A stretch of DNA of 64,000 nucleotides from TMP-86 sp046347195 (GCA_046347195.1 JAXMGQ010000024.1:1-64000), one strand, 5' to 3'. Positions 35,848 to 45,244 are shown, counted from the stretch's first letter. Notes: generated by a model not told the origin, from the letters alone. Program-made: numbers and translations.

Positions 35848-37191
35848 ATGATCGAGAAAGTCGTCATCGCCAACCGGGGCGAGATCGCCCTGCGCATCCT
35901 GCGCGCCTGCCGCGAGCTCGGCATCAAGACCGTTGCCGTCCATTCGACGGCCGACTACAACACCAAGCACGTGCTGCTCGCCGACGAGACCGTGTGCATC
36001 GGGCCGGCTCAGTCCGCGAACTCCTACCTCAACATGCCGGCGATCATCAGCGCCGCCGAGGTGACCGATGCGGTGGCCATCCATCCCGGCTATGGCTTCC
36101 TGTCGGAGAACGCGGACTTCGCCGAACGCGTGGAGAAGAGCGGCTTCATCTTCGTCGGGCCCCGGGCGGAGACGATCCGCACCATGGGTGACAAGGTGTC
36201 GGCGATCCGCGTGATGAAGGCCGCCGGCGTGCCTTGCGTGCCGGGCTCCGACGGTCCGCTGGGGAACGACGCCGACGAGAACTTCCGCATCGCCAAGGAC
36301 ATCGGCTATCCCATCATCATCAAGGCCTCGGGCGGCGGCGGCGGACGCGGCATGCGGGTGGTGCACACCGATGCCTCGCTCCTCTCCTCCATCACCGTGA
36401 CGCAGTCGGAGGCGCTGGCCGCCTTCGGCAACCCGCAGGTCTACATGGAGAAGTTCCTCGAACGCCCGCGCCACATCGAGTTCCAGGTACTGGCGGACAA
36501 CCACGGCAACACCATCCACCTGGGCGAGCGCGACTGCTCGATGCAGCGCCGCCACCAGAAGGTGATGGAAGAAGCCCCGGCGCCCGGCTTGTCGGCCAGG
36601 CAACGCAAGCAGATGGGCGAACGCTGCGTCGCGGCCTGCAAGGCCGTGGGTTATCGCAACGCCGGCACACTGGAGTTCCTCTATCAGGACGGGGAGTTCT
36701 ACTTCATCGAGATGAACACACGGGTGCAGGTGGAGCATCCGGTCACGGAACTGGTCACCGGCATCGACATCGTCAAGGCACAGCTGCTGATCGCCGCCGG
36801 CGAGAAGCTGGCCTACACCCAGAACGACATCCAGATCCGCGGCCATGCGCTCGAATGCCGCATCAACGCGGAGGATCCGAAGACCTTCATGCCGAGCCCG
36901 GGACCCATCCGGCTGTGGCACGCGCCTGGCGGCCCGGGCATCCGCGTGGACAGCCACGTGTACACGGGCTACCAGGTGCCGCCTTTCTATGACTCGATGA
37001 TCGGCAAGGTGATCTCGCACGGCGATACGCGCGATACCGCCATCGCCCGCATGCGCAATGCGCTGGCCGAGATGGTGGTGGAAGGCATCAGGACCAACAT
37101 CCCCCTGCACCAGGAAATCTGCAATCACTCGGCCTTCCGGCAGGGTGGCACCGACATCCATTACCTGGAGCGCCGCCTCGGGCTGAAGTAG
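35848..37191 (+). CDS. accC: Biotin carboxylase subunit of acetyl-CoA carboxylase
   Basis: ATP-dependent carboxylation of biotin on AccB. 447 residues, full length. N-terminal VVIANRGEIALRILRAC, the ATP-grasp loop KASGGGGGRGMRVV, the ERDCSMQRRHQKVMEEAP biotin/bicarbonate region, and FIEMNTRVQVEHPVTE with the catalytic Glu and Arg are all intact. The ATG is well placed after accB, and expression is expected from the accB promoter. Confidence 0.99.
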   Translation: MIEKVVIANRGEIALRILRACRELGIKTVAVHSTADYNTKHVLLADETVCIGPAQSANSYLNMPAIISAAEVTDAVAIHPGYGFLSENADFAERVEKSGFIFVGPRAETIRTMGDKVSAIRVMKAAGVPCVPGSDGPLGNDADENFRIAKDIGYPIIIKASGGGGGRGMRVVHTDASLLSSITVTQSEALAAFGNPQVYMEKFLERPRHIEFQVLADNHGNTIHLGERDCSMQRRHQKVMEEAPAPGLSARQRKQMGERCVAACKAVGYRNAGTLEFLYQDGEFYFIEMNTRVQVEHPVTELVTGIDIVKAQLLIAAGEKLAYTQNDIQIRGHALECRINAEDPKTFMPSPGPIRLWHAPGGPGIRVDSHVYTGYQVPPFYDSMIGKVISHGDTRDTAIARMRNALAEMVVEGIRTNIPLHQEICNHSAFRQGGTDIHYLERRLGLK

Positions 37192-37231
37192 CCGGTCGCG
37201 GGCCGGTTTCCCGCTCCCAAGGTACCCTTTC

Positions 37232-38131
37232 GTGTCCTACGTGCAGGTCGAATTCCCGCTCGGAACCGCCGACGGCGAGCGCATCGCCGCGGCGCTCGAG
37301 CAACTCGGCGCCTTGTCGGTGACCTTCCTGGACCGGGGCGATGAGCCCGTGCTCGAACCGATGCCCGGCGAAGTGCGGCTGTGGCGCGACACCCTGGTGC
37401 GCGCCCTGTTCGACGCCACCTTGCCGGCGCCACGGCGGCTGGAGCAGGTGCGCGAGCGGCTTGCGCCCGAGGCCTCGCACGCGGCACGCGTGGAAGTGCT
37501 CGCGGAGCGGGCGTGGGAGCGCGAATGGCTGCGTCATTTCCACCCGCTGCGTTTCGGACGGCGGCTGTACGTGTACCCCACGGCCTGGGAAGAACCTCCG
37601 CCTGAGGGTGCGATCGTGGTGTGGCTGGATCCGGGACTGGCGTTCGGGACGGGTACGCACCCGACCACCGCCCTTTGCCTGGAGGCAATCGACTCCATCG
37701 ACTGGAAGGGCCGGACCCTGGTCGACTACGGCTGTGGCTCCGGGATCCTCGCCATCGCGGCGGTGAAGCTCGGCGCCGCCTCGGCGATCGCGGTGGACCT
37801 CGACCCCCAAGCCTTGCTCGCGCTGGCCGAAAACGCGCGCCGCAACGAGGTATCGGATAAGATCACGCCACAGGGCGTGCAGGCGCCGATCGATCCCGTG
37901 CACTGCGTGGTCGCGAACATCCTGGCGCAACCCTTGATCGACCTCGCGGGCCGGCTGGGGGCCGCCTGCCGGGACGAAGGGCTAATGATCCTGTCGGGGA
38001 TTCTCGAGTCCCAGGCCGGGGCCGTGCTGGCCGCCTATGCGGCAGCCTTCCGGCTGTTGGAGCATCGCCGCCGGGACGGCTGGTCCTGCCTGTACCTGCG
38101 GAAAGCCCGTTCGCAACCCGGCGCGGACTGA
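37232..38131 (+). CDS. prmA: Ribosomal protein L11 methyltransferase
   Basis: SAM-dependent trimethylation of lysines on ribosomal protein L11. 299 residues with the small N-terminal substrate-recognition domain and C-terminal methyltransferase core. GLAFGTGTHPTTALCL and the SAM loop LVDYGCGSGILAIAAVKLGA are diagnostic. VANILAQPL supplies the NIL catalytic motif. Start is GTG 37232. It stands 40 nt after accC, its usual position in gammaproteobacteria. Confidence 0.96.
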   Translation: MSYVQVEFPLGTADGERIAAALEQLGALSVTFLDRGDEPVLEPMPGEVRLWRDTLVRALFDATLPAPRRLEQVRERLAPEASHAARVEVLAERAWEREWLRHFHPLRFGRRLYVYPTAWEEPPPEGAIVVWLDPGLAFGTGTHPTTALCLEAIDSIDWKGRTLVDYGCGSGILAIAAVKLGAASAIAVDLDPQALLALAENARRNEVSDKITPQGVQAPIDPVHCVVANILAQPLIDLAGRLGAACRDEGLMILSGILESQAGAVLAAYAAAFRLLEHRRRDGWSCLYLRKARSQPGAD

Positions 38132-38197
38132 AGCAACGTCGGTGCACCGTCGCGCCCTCGCCGGTACGATCGGCTCGAGCGCAGGAGATCCAGCAAC

Positions 38198-39586
38198 TTG
38201 TTCACCCAGTGCCCCGCCTGCGAGACCATCTTCAAGCTGTCGGCCGAGGTGCTGCGGGCGGCCGCGGGCGAGGTGCGATGCGGTCGCTGCGGCGAGGTGT
38301 TCAACGCCCTGCGCAGCCTCGCGGAGGAACCCCGTGCCTTCACCTCGGGCGAGTCCGCCGAAGAGCAGGAGGCGCGTGCCGACCGGATCCTGCGCTCGCC
38401 CCCGCCGGAAGCCCCCGCCGCGACCGACCAGCCGCTCGAGATCGAAGGCGCACCGGGGCCGCAGATCGCACAGCTCGAGATCCAGGGCGCCGAAGAGATG
38501 ATGGCCTGGAACGAGGAAGATCCGCCCGCCCCGTTCGACACCCCCGAGGCGAGCACGGCCGATGCAGCGCCGCGGGGTGATGAGCCGGGTGGCCTCGAAC
38601 ACGCCATCACCGCCTCGGATGAAGCCGACGCCCTCGATGTCCAGGATGCCGGTTCGCCGGCACCGTCGGGCGATCTCGAACTCTCCGACGATCGCTCGCT
38701 CGAGTTCACCCTCCCGCCGGGCGAACTGGATCGCATCTTCGTCGCGGCGCGCCCCTCGCATTTCGAACCTCGCCGCCAGCCCCTGGCGCTGCAGGGGCTG
38801 GAGAATCTTGCGCCCGCATCGCCCCGGTCCCTGCGGCCCGAGCCCGCGCTCGCACCCGAGGTGGCGCCGGACGCGGGCGCCGAGGTGCCGCCGGCCGACA
38901 CCGGCGGGATCGACGATGCCATGGAGCATGACATCGATGCCGTGGAGGCACCGGCCGCAGAGCCAGCGGCAGCCCCCGCAGCGCCAGTTCCCGGGACCCG
39001 TCCGAAGGACTGGATCGGGCAGATCATGCCGACGCTGCGAGTCGAGGACCTGGAAGCAGCGCCCGCGCCCCACCGGGGCGCCTGGATCGCGGCCTGCATC
39101 CTGTTCGCCGTGCTGCTGCTCGGGCAGCTCGCGCACCAGCATCGCGATGCGCTGGCGCAGGCCCCCGGCATCGGCCCTGCACTGCGTTCGCTGTACCAGG
39201 CCACCGGCCATCCGATCCCGCTGCAGATGAACCTCGCCGCCTTCGAGGTGCGCCAGTGGGGAGTGACGGGCGATGCCAACGCCAGCGGCACGCTGCGCGT
39301 GCGTGCCAGCCTCATCAACACGGGTCCCGAACCGCAACCGTATCCGCTGCTGCGGTTGACGCTCGCGGACCGCTTCGGCACGCGGGTGGGCGCGCGCGAT
39401 TTCCAGCCCGCGGAGTATCTGCGCCACGTTCCGCCACGGCCGCTCGATCCGGGCGAGCGCGCCGATGCGCTGATCGAGATCGTCGATCCCGGCAAGAGCG
39501 CCGAAGGGTTCGAGATCGACGTCTGCCAGCGAGGCCTCGCGGCTCAGGTGACCTGCGCCAACGATTCTCCCGCGCACGCCCGATGA
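38198..39586 (+). CDS. DUF3426 zinc-ribbon membrane protein
   Basis: 462-residue protein of unknown role conserved between prmA and dusB. An N-terminal zinc ribbon (Cys5, Cys8, Cys28, Cys31 in MFTQCPACETIF and VRCGRCGEVF) is followed by about 230 residues of acidic, Ala/Pro/Glu-rich disordered linker. One transmembrane helix follows (about 293-312, WIAACILFAVLLLGQLA), then a C-terminal DUF3426 domain, probably periplasmic. Start is TTG 38198, supported by AGGAGA ten bases upstream and by the zinc ribbon beginning there. The TGA overlaps the dusB ATG. The topology suggests a sensor or envelope scaffold, but no function is established. Confidence 0.88.
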   Translation: MFTQCPACETIFKLSAEVLRAAAGEVRCGRCGEVFNALRSLAEEPRAFTSGESAEEQEARADRILRSPPPEAPAATDQPLEIEGAPGPQIAQLEIQGAEEMMAWNEEDPPAPFDTPEASTADAAPRGDEPGGLEHAITASDEADALDVQDAGSPAPSGDLELSDDRSLEFTLPPGELDRIFVAARPSHFEPRRQPLALQGLENLAPASPRSLRPEPALAPEVAPDAGAEVPPADTGGIDDAMEHDIDAVEAPAAEPAAAPAAPVPGTRPKDWIGQIMPTLRVEDLEAAPAPHRGAWIAACILFAVLLLGQLAHQHRDALAQAPGIGPALRSLYQATGHPIPLQMNLAAFEVRQWGVTGDANASGTLRVRASLINTGPEPQPYPLLRLTLADRFGTRVGARDFQPAEYLRHVPPRPLDPGERADALIEIVDPGKSAEGFEIDVCQRGLAAQVTCANDSPAHAR

Positions 39587-40548
39587 ACGCGCTGCGCATC
39601 GGGCCGTACGAACTGCCATCGCGCGTCCTGCTCGCGCCCATGGCTGGCATCACCGATCGCGCCTTCCGCTCGCTCTGCCGCCGGTTCGGCGCCGGCCTCG
39701 CCGCCGCGGAGATGCTGACCTCCGACGTTCGCCTGTGGCGCAGTGCCAAGTCGCAGCGCCGCAGGAATTTCGACGGTGAGTCGGGCCTGCGCGTGGTGCA
39801 GATCGCCGGTTGGAATCCCGCGATGATGGCCGAGGCTGCCCGCCGGTGCGTCGATGAGGGCGCGCAGATCATCGACATCAACATGGGGTGTCCTGCGAAG
39901 AAGGTGTGCAACCGGCTGGCCGGCTCGGCGCTGCTGCAGGATGAATCGCTTGTCGCTCGCATTCTCGATCGCGTCGTTCGCGCGGTGAATGCGCCCGTGA
40001 CGCTGAAGACGCGCACGGGGTGGGACCACGATCACCGCAACGGGCTGCGCGTCGCGCAACTCGCGCAGGAGCTGGGCATCGCCGCGATCGCGATGCACGG
40101 CCGCACGCGCAGCGACCTGTACAAGGGCAGCGCGGAGCACGACACCGTGCGCGAGGTGAAAGCCGTGCTGCGCATTCCGGTGATCGCCAATGGCGACATC
40201 GAGTCGCCGCAATCCGCGCAGGCGATCCTGCAGCGCACCGGGTGCGATGCCGTGATGATCGGACGCGCGGCCCTTGGTAAGCCATGGATCTTCGATGATG
40301 TCAATTTTTTCCTCTCGACGGGTGGGATGCGCGAGTCGCTAGCGTCCGAAATCGTCCGTGATATCATGCGCGCCCACCTCGAAGACCTGTACTCGCTGTA
40401 TGGCGACGAGACAGGAGTTCGTGTGGCTCGCAAGCACTTGAATTGGTATTGCCGCCAGCATCACGGCCGGGAAGTTGTCAGGGGGTCTCTGCTGCGTGCG
40501 ATGACGCCGCGGGAGCAACTGGCAGGGGTGGCGCAACTCTTCGGGTGA
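39583..40548 (+). CDS. dusB: tRNA-dihydrouridine synthase B
   Basis: FMN enzyme that reduces uridine to dihydrouridine in the tRNA D-loop. 321 residues. VLLAPMAGITDRAFR is the FMN-binding start, and INMGCPAKKVCNRLAGSALL carries the catalytic Cys. TLKTRTGW, AMHGRTRSDLYKG and IANGDIESP follow in order, with the helical tRNA-binding tail (HLNWYCRQHHG) at the end. ATG 39583 overlaps the upstream stop. DusB-Fis coupling is the classical arrangement, where dusB translation supports fis expression. Confidence 0.97.
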   Translation: MNALRIGPYELPSRVLLAPMAGITDRAFRSLCRRFGAGLAAAEMLTSDVRLWRSAKSQRRRNFDGESGLRVVQIAGWNPAMMAEAARRCVDEGAQIIDINMGCPAKKVCNRLAGSALLQDESLVARILDRVVRAVNAPVTLKTRTGWDHDHRNGLRVAQLAQELGIAAIAMHGRTRSDLYKGSAEHDTVREVKAVLRIPVIANGDIESPQSAQAILQRTGCDAVMIGRAALGKPWIFDDVNFFLSTGGMRESLASEIVRDIMRAHLEDLYSLYGDETGVRVARKHLNWYCRQHHGREVVRGSLLRAMTPREQLAGVAQLFG

Positions 40549-40598
40549 GTGGCGGGCGACACGCGCAGGTGCGACGGACGTTCACGGAAGCAGTCGAC

Positions 40599-40910
40599 AT
40601 GGCCGCCGGAAAAAAACACAGATCCGCCCGACACGCATCGCCGCCGTTCGATGGCCGCGACATCAAGGTCAATGGCAAGGGAGTGCCGCTGCGTTCGCAC
40701 GCCGAGGAAGCCCTCCACAGTTATTTCCAGACGCTCAACGGCCATCGTCCGGCGCGCCTGTACGAGCTGGTCATGCGCGAGGTGGAGGAGCCGTTGTTCA
40801 AGGTGGTCATGGGACATGTCGCCGGCAACCAGAGCCGCGCCGCGGACATCCTCGGAATCAACCGCGGAACCTTGCGCAAGAAGCTGAAAGAGTTAGGTAT
40901 CAGCGAGTAG
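40599..40910 (+). CDS. fis: Nucleoid-associated regulator Fis
   Basis: Small DNA-bending protein active in fast growth. 103 residues. The C-terminal helix-turn-helix GNQSRAADILGINRGTLRKKLKELG is essentially canonical, and LYELVMREVEEPLFKVVM forms the dimerisation helix. The N-terminal 35 residues are basic and differ from E. coli Fis. ATG 40599 has GGAAG about ten bases before it. It lies 50 nt after dusB and only 6 nt before the purH start, so it is likely co-transcribed with both. Confidence 0.96.
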   Translation: MAAGKKHRSARHASPPFDGRDIKVNGKGVPLRSHAEEALHSYFQTLNGHRPARLYELVMREVEEPLFKVVMGHVAGNQSRAADILGINRGTLRKKLKELGISE

Positions 40911-40916
40911 AAAGTC

Positions 40917-42503
40917 TTGCCCAATTCCGTTCGAGTCAGTCGGGCCCTGTTGAGCGTTTCGGACAAGACGGGCGTGGTCGAATTCGCCCGCGCCCTCAAG
41001 GAGCGCGGCGTCGAGCTGCTCTCCACCGGCGGCACCGCGCGCCTGCTGGTGCAGCATGGCATCACCGTCAAGGAAGTCGCCCAGCACACCGGCTTCCCCG
41101 AGATCATGGACGGCCGGGTCAAGACGCTGCATCCGAAGATCCACGGCGGCCTGCTCGGCCGGCGTGGCATCGACGATGGCGTGATGCGCCAGCACGGCAT
41201 CGAGTCCATCGACCTGCTCGCGGTCAACCTGTACCCCTTCGCCGCCACCGTGGCGCAGCCGGGCTGCACCTACGAGATGGCCGTGGAGAACATCGACGTC
41301 GGCGGGCCCGCCATGGTGCGCGCCGCCGCCAAGAATCACGCCTCCGTCACGGTGGTGGTGGACCCGCAGGACTACCGCAACGTGCTCGATGAACTGGCGG
41401 CCAACCAGGGCACCACGCTCCTGCCCATGCGCCAGCGGCTCGCGGCCAAGGCCTTCGCGCACACCGCGCAGTACGATGCCATGGTCTCGGCCTACTTCAC
41501 CGGCCGCCTCGGGGCGAAGCCGGGATCGATCGACGCACCGACCTTTCCCGACGACCTCAACATGTCCTTCCGCAAGCGGCTGGACCTGCGCTACGGCGAG
41601 AATCCGCACCAGCAGGCGGCCTTCTACACCGATCCGCGCGGGCTGGGGGCGAGCGTGAGCCTCGCGCGCCAGGTACAGGGCAAGGAACTGTCGTACAACA
41701 ACATTGCCGACAGCGATACCGCGCTCGAATGCGTGCGTCAGTTCGACGCGTGTGCCTGTGTCATCGTCAAGCACGCCAATCCTTGCGGCGTCGCGCTCGG
41801 CGCAACACCGCTGGAAGCCTACGACAAGGCCTACCGGACGGATCCGACCTCGGCCTTCGGCGGCATCATCGCCTTCAATCGTCCCCTGGATGCGGCCGCC
41901 GCCGCCGCCATCGTCGATCGCCAGTTCGTGGAGGTGATCCTCGCCCCCGCGGTCTCGGGCGAGGCCGAATCCATCCTGGCCGCCAAGGACAATGTCAGGG
42001 TACTCATCACCGGCGCGCTCGATGAGCCCGTCGCGCAACTGCTCGAGTACCGCAGCATTGCCGGCGGCCTGCTGGTGCAGACCCGCGACACCGCGACGCT
42101 GGGCGAGCGCGACCTGCGCGTGGTCACGCGCCGCGCACCGACGGCCGCGGAGATGTCGGACCTGCTGTTCGCCTGGCGCGTCGCCCGCTTCGTCAAGTCC
42201 AACGCCATCATCTACGCGCGCGATGGCATGACCATCGGCGTGGGCGCAGGGCAGATGAGCCGCGTGGTCAGCAGCAAGATCGCCGCCATGAAGGCCGCCG
42301 ATGAGAAGCTGTCGACGAAGGGTTCCGCCATGGCCTCGGATGCCTTCTTCCCGTTCCGCGACGGACTGGATGTCGCGGCCGGTTTCGGCATCGGTGCGGT
42401 GATCCAGCCCGGCGGCTCGAAGCGCGACGATGAGGTCATCGCCGCGGCCGACGAGCACGGCATGGCGATGGTGTTCACCGGCATGCGCCACTTCCGCCAC
42501 TGA
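40917..42503 (+). CDS. purH: Bifunctional AICAR transformylase / IMP cyclohydrolase
   Basis: Last two steps of de novo IMP synthesis. 528 residues. The N-terminal cyclohydrolase part has RALLSVSDKTGVVEFARAL, STGGTARLL and MDGRVKTLHPKIHGG. The transformylase part has LRYGENPHQQAAFY, VIVKHANPCGVA and the end DAFFPFRDGLDVAAGFGIGAVIQPGGSKRDDEVI. Start is TTG 40917, the best match to the family N-terminus. It is immediately followed by purD (2-nt gap). Confidence 0.98.
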   Translation: MPNSVRVSRALLSVSDKTGVVEFARALKERGVELLSTGGTARLLVQHGITVKEVAQHTGFPEIMDGRVKTLHPKIHGGLLGRRGIDDGVMRQHGIESIDLLAVNLYPFAATVAQPGCTYEMAVENIDVGGPAMVRAAAKNHASVTVVVDPQDYRNVLDELAANQGTTLLPMRQRLAAKAFAHTAQYDAMVSAYFTGRLGAKPGSIDAPTFPDDLNMSFRKRLDLRYGENPHQQAAFYTDPRGLGASVSLARQVQGKELSYNNIADSDTALECVRQFDACACVIVKHANPCGVALGATPLEAYDKAYRTDPTSAFGGIIAFNRPLDAAAAAAIVDRQFVEVILAPAVSGEAESILAAKDNVRVLITGALDEPVAQLLEYRSIAGGLLVQTRDTATLGERDLRVVTRRAPTAAEMSDLLFAWRVARFVKSNAIIYARDGMTIGVGAGQMSRVVSSKIAAMKAADEKLSTKGSAMASDAFFPFRDGLDVAAGFGIGAVIQPGGSKRDDEVIAAADEHGMAMVFTGMRHFRH

Positions 42504-42505
42504 GC

Positions 42506-43801
42506 ATGGACGTCCTCATCGTCGGCGGCGGCGGGCGCGAGCATGCGCTCGCCTGGAAATGCGCGCAGAGCCCGCGGGTCGGCCGGGTGTACGTCGCGCC
42601 GGGCAACGCCGGCACGGCCACCGAACCCCGCGTCACGAACGTGGACATCGCGGCCGATGACCTCGCCGCGCTGCGCGCTTTCGCCCTGCGCGAAGACATC
42701 GGCCTCACCATCGTGGGACCGGAAGTGCCGCTGGTGGCAGGCATCGTCGATGAGTTCACCCGCGCCGGCCTGCGCTGCTTCGGGCCCACGCGCGCCGCCG
42801 CGCGGCTGGAGGGGTCCAAGGCCTTCACCAAGGATTTCCTGCGCCGCTACCGCATCCCGACGGCCGCCTACGCGCGTTTCACGCGCGCGGACCTCGACGA
42901 GGCCTTCATCCGCGCCCGCCCGCTGCCCGTGGTCGTCAAGGCCGACGGCCTCGCCGCCGGCAAGGGCGTGGTCATCTGCGACACGCACGATGAAGCCGTG
43001 CGCACCGCCCGCAGCATGCTCGATGGCGCCTTCGGCACGGCCGGCGACACCATCGTGGTCGAGGATTTCCTGCAAGGCGAGGAAGCCAGCTTCATCGTGG
43101 TGGCGCACGACCAGCAGCTCATCGCGCTGGCAAGTTCCCAGGACCACAAGCGGCGCGATGACGGTGATGCCGGCCCGAACACCGGCGGCATGGGCGCCTA
43201 TTCACCCGCGCCGGTGGTCACGCCGGACATCCACGCCCGCGCCATGCGCGAGGTCATCGAGCCGACGCTGCGCGGACTCGCCGCCGACGGCAACCCCTAC
43301 ACCGGCTTCCTGTACGCGGGCCTCATGATCGCGCCCGATGGCACCCCCAACGTGCTCGAGTTCAACTGCCGCCTGGGCGACCCCGAGACCCAGCCCATCA
43401 TGGCGAGACTCTTGAGCGATCTCACCGACCTGTGCGATGCCGCCATCGACGGCCGGCTGGACCAACTGCAGCCCCGCTGGGATCCCCGCGCCGCCCTGGG
43501 CGTCGTGATGGCCGCCGGCGGCTACCCCGACACCTACCGCAAGGGCGATGCCATCACCGGCCTGGACACCGCCGCCACCCTCCCCGGCAAGGTCTTCCAC
43601 GCCGGCACGAGCCTCGACGCCTCAGGCCGCGTCCTCACGAACGGCGGCCGCGTGCTCTGCGCCGTCGGCCTCGGCACCACCGTCAGCGAGGCACAGGGCG
43701 AAGCCTACGCCCTGGTGAACGCCATCCACTGGGAAGGCGTGCAGTTCCGGCACGACATCGGCTACCGCGCGATCCAGCGCGAACTCACCCGCAACGCTTA
43801 G
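42506..43801 (+). CDS. purD: Phosphoribosylamine-glycine ligase
   Basis: Joins glycine to phosphoribosylamine in purine synthesis. 431 residues, ATP-grasp enzyme. MDVLIVGGGGREHALAWK is the N-terminal domain, PVVVKADGLAAGKGVVI the ATP-binding loop, GGMGAYSPAP and NVLEFNCRLGDPETQPIM the conserved active-site strands. It follows purH directly, completing the fis-purH-purD arrangement. The stop is two bases before the long palindromic element. Confidence 0.98.
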   Translation: MDVLIVGGGGREHALAWKCAQSPRVGRVYVAPGNAGTATEPRVTNVDIAADDLAALRAFALREDIGLTIVGPEVPLVAGIVDEFTRAGLRCFGPTRAAARLEGSKAFTKDFLRRYRIPTAAYARFTRADLDEAFIRARPLPVVVKADGLAAGKGVVICDTHDEAVRTARSMLDGAFGTAGDTIVVEDFLQGEEASFIVVAHDQQLIALASSQDHKRRDDGDAGPNTGGMGAYSPAPVVTPDIHARAMREVIEPTLRGLAADGNPYTGFLYAGLMIAPDGTPNVLEFNCRLGDPETQPIMARLLSDLTDLCDAAIDGRLDQLQPRWDPRAALGVVMAAGGYPDTYRKGDAITGLDTAATLPGKVFHAGTSLDASGRVLTNGGRVLCAVGLGTTVSEAQGEAYALVNAIHWEGVQFRHDIGYRAIQRELTRNA

Positions 43802-43803
43802 CT

Positions 43804-44009
43804 GTCTGTCGGCTGGGAGTTCGGAGGAGGCATGCTCCTTCTTCGCGTGGTCGCGCGGTAAAGGCACCGTTTCGAAGCGGTCGGCTGCTAGAGCACATGA
43901 CCTCATCGTGAATTCCGGCGTTACCGCTCAGCGCAGCCGGCGCTTCGAAACGGCCGCGCTCTACACGCGAAGAAGGAGCATGCCTCCTCCGAACTCCCAG
44001 CCGACAGAC
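43804..44009. repeat. 206-bp near-palindrome with perfect 46-bp inverted arms
   Basis: Arms 43804-43849 and 43964-44009 are exact reverse complements over 46 bp. Inside, the pairing resumes after an eight-base bulge (TAAAGGCA on the left side): CCGTTTCGAAGCG pairs with its complement near 43943-43954, then CGGCTGC with GCAGCCG. An unpaired loop of roughly 30 bases remains around 43895-43930. Each arm also contains an internal small palindrome (AGGAG-GCATG-CTCCT). No open reading frame of note and no convincing target duplication. It fills almost the entire gap between convergent purD and the DUF1993 gene. Candidates are a MITE-like non-autonomous element or an unusually large bidirectional terminator. 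Confidence 0.9.
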
Positions 44010-44040
44010 GGTGAGGTGACGCGAACGACTTCGCGCCGGA

Positions 44041-44565
44041 TCAGCCCGTCTTCAGGAGCATCTGCCCCAGGAAGTCGCGCTTTCCCAGTGCAACGCCTTT
44101 CCAGCGCAGGATGTCGTAGGCAGTCGTCGCGTGGAAGAAGAAGTTCGGCTTGGAGAAACTCAGCAGGAAGTTCTCCGCGGTGAACGGGAGCTTGAAGTCC
44201 TTGAACTCGAAGCGCATGTCGCGGCCGACGAAGCCGTTCACTTCCTCCGGCTTCAGGGCGCGAAGCGAGGCCAGCGCGTCCTCGACCTTCTGCTTGAGCC
44301 CGGAGAAAGTCGTGGGCGGTGGCGTCATGTCGGGCGAGAAGACGCCCTTGCGGACGCCCTCGATGGCGCCCATCGAGTGCACGGCGGTGGACTTGACCTG
44401 GTAGGCGAAGGGGAACATGTCGGGGGCGAGGCAGGCGCCGACGAGGTCGGATTCCGCGACACCTTTCTCCTTGCAGTGCGCACCGGCCTTGTCGATGAGC
44501 CCGCTCACCGCGCCGAGCATCTGGCAGTAGAGGGGAATGGTCGCCGAATACAGGGAAATGCTCAT
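44041..44565 (-). CDS. DUF1993 family protein
   Basis: 174-residue soluble protein of a widespread family with an all-helical fold resembling DinB-like four-helix bundles; function unknown. It opens SISLYSATIPLYCQMLGAVSGLIDKA, contains ACLAPDMFPFAYQVKSTAVHS and ends with NFFFHATTAYDILRWKGV, all characteristic. The two His residues in these motifs could be metal ligands. ATG 44565 has GAGG six bases upstream. It appears monocistronic; the stop lies 32 bp from the long palindrome. Confidence 0.9.
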   Translation of the reverse strand: MSISLYSATIPLYCQMLGAVSGLIDKAGAHCKEKGVAESDLVGACLAPDMFPFAYQVKSTAVHSMGAIEGVRKGVFSPDMTPPPTTFSGLKQKVEDALASLRALKPEEVNGFVGRDMRFEFKDFKLPFTAENFLLSFSKPNFFFHATTAYDILRWKGVALGKRDFLGQMLLKTG

Positions 44566-44662
44566 GTGCGCCTCGCGCTGGAAGTTGGTTGGTTGCCGTG
44601 CCGGTCCGCCGCGGAGCCGGCACGGGAATTCTACCGGCAAAGCGCCCCGAGGTTGCCGCTCA

Positions 44663-45244
44663 TCACCTGCCCCGTCCCGCACTTCCCCCGTCCGCGCGGG
44701 AACCTCTCCGGGCCGAAGTGGATGCCGGGGAGAAGGTCGATACCAGCATCGCGCGCGACTCGGCGGAATCCCAGTCACGCGCGCCGATCACCCGTCGCAG
44801 CACCCGGCCCCGTGCATCGACGAACACGGTCAGCGGCAGCCGCGAGGCGCCGAGCATGTCCTCCATCTCGCGACCGCGGTCCAGATAGTGGCTGATCGTG
44901 GCGTGCGTGCGAAGGATCAGCGCGAGCGCCGCGGACTTCTCATCATCGGTCGAGATGCCGATGATCCGCACGCTCACCGGCAGCTCCCGCCAGGCAAGCC
45001 GCTCGAGTGATGCCATCTCCGCCTGGCAGGGTCCGCACCAGCTCGCCCACACGTTGATCAGGAGCGGCGTGCCGCGCAACTGCGACAGGTGCAGGTCCGG
45101 TCCGTTGAGTCCGGCGAGGCGCGCCTCGCGCAGCTCGGCGCCGACCGGCAGCTCACCCGGCGTGCCGGCCACCGAAAGCCCGCAGAGCAGGGCGAGCAAA
45201 ACCATCCGCGGCGCAGCCCTGATCCTGTAGAGTCCGCTCACCAT
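44663..45244 (-). CDS. Exported TlpA-family thioredoxin-like protein
   Basis: 193-residue periplasmic or membrane-tethered thiol-disulfide protein. Signal peptide (MVLLALLCGLSVAGTPG) is followed by a thioredoxin fold with the active site WCGPC in LLINVWASWCGPCQAEM. LPLTVFVDARG supplies the cis-Pro strand. ATG 45244 has AGGAGA at ideal spacing. The C-terminal 25 residues are Arg/Gly/Ser-rich and not part of the fold. Divergent from marC with only 27 bp between start codons. It is unrelated in sequence detail to the TlpA protein at 31129. Confidence 0.87.
   Translation of the reverse strand: MVSGLYRIRAAPRMVLLALLCGLSVAGTPGELPVGAELREARLAGLNGPDLHLSQLRGTPLLINVWASWCGPCQAEMASLERLAWRELPVSVRIIGISTDDEKSAALALILRTHATISHYLDRGREMEDMLGASRLPLTVFVDARGRVLRRVIGARDWDSAESRAMLVSTFSPASTSARRGSRADGGSAGRGR

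Noticed and set aside
38198..38760. Acidic Ala/Pro/Glu region of the DUF3426 protein as a separate gene
   Set aside because: Continuous frame with the zinc ribbon and downstream membrane helix; linkers of this kind are normal in the family.
43804..44009. Palindrome as an integron attC site or a replication origin
   Set aside because: No integrase, no cassette array, and none of the core attC sequences; no DnaA boxes or origin genes nearby.
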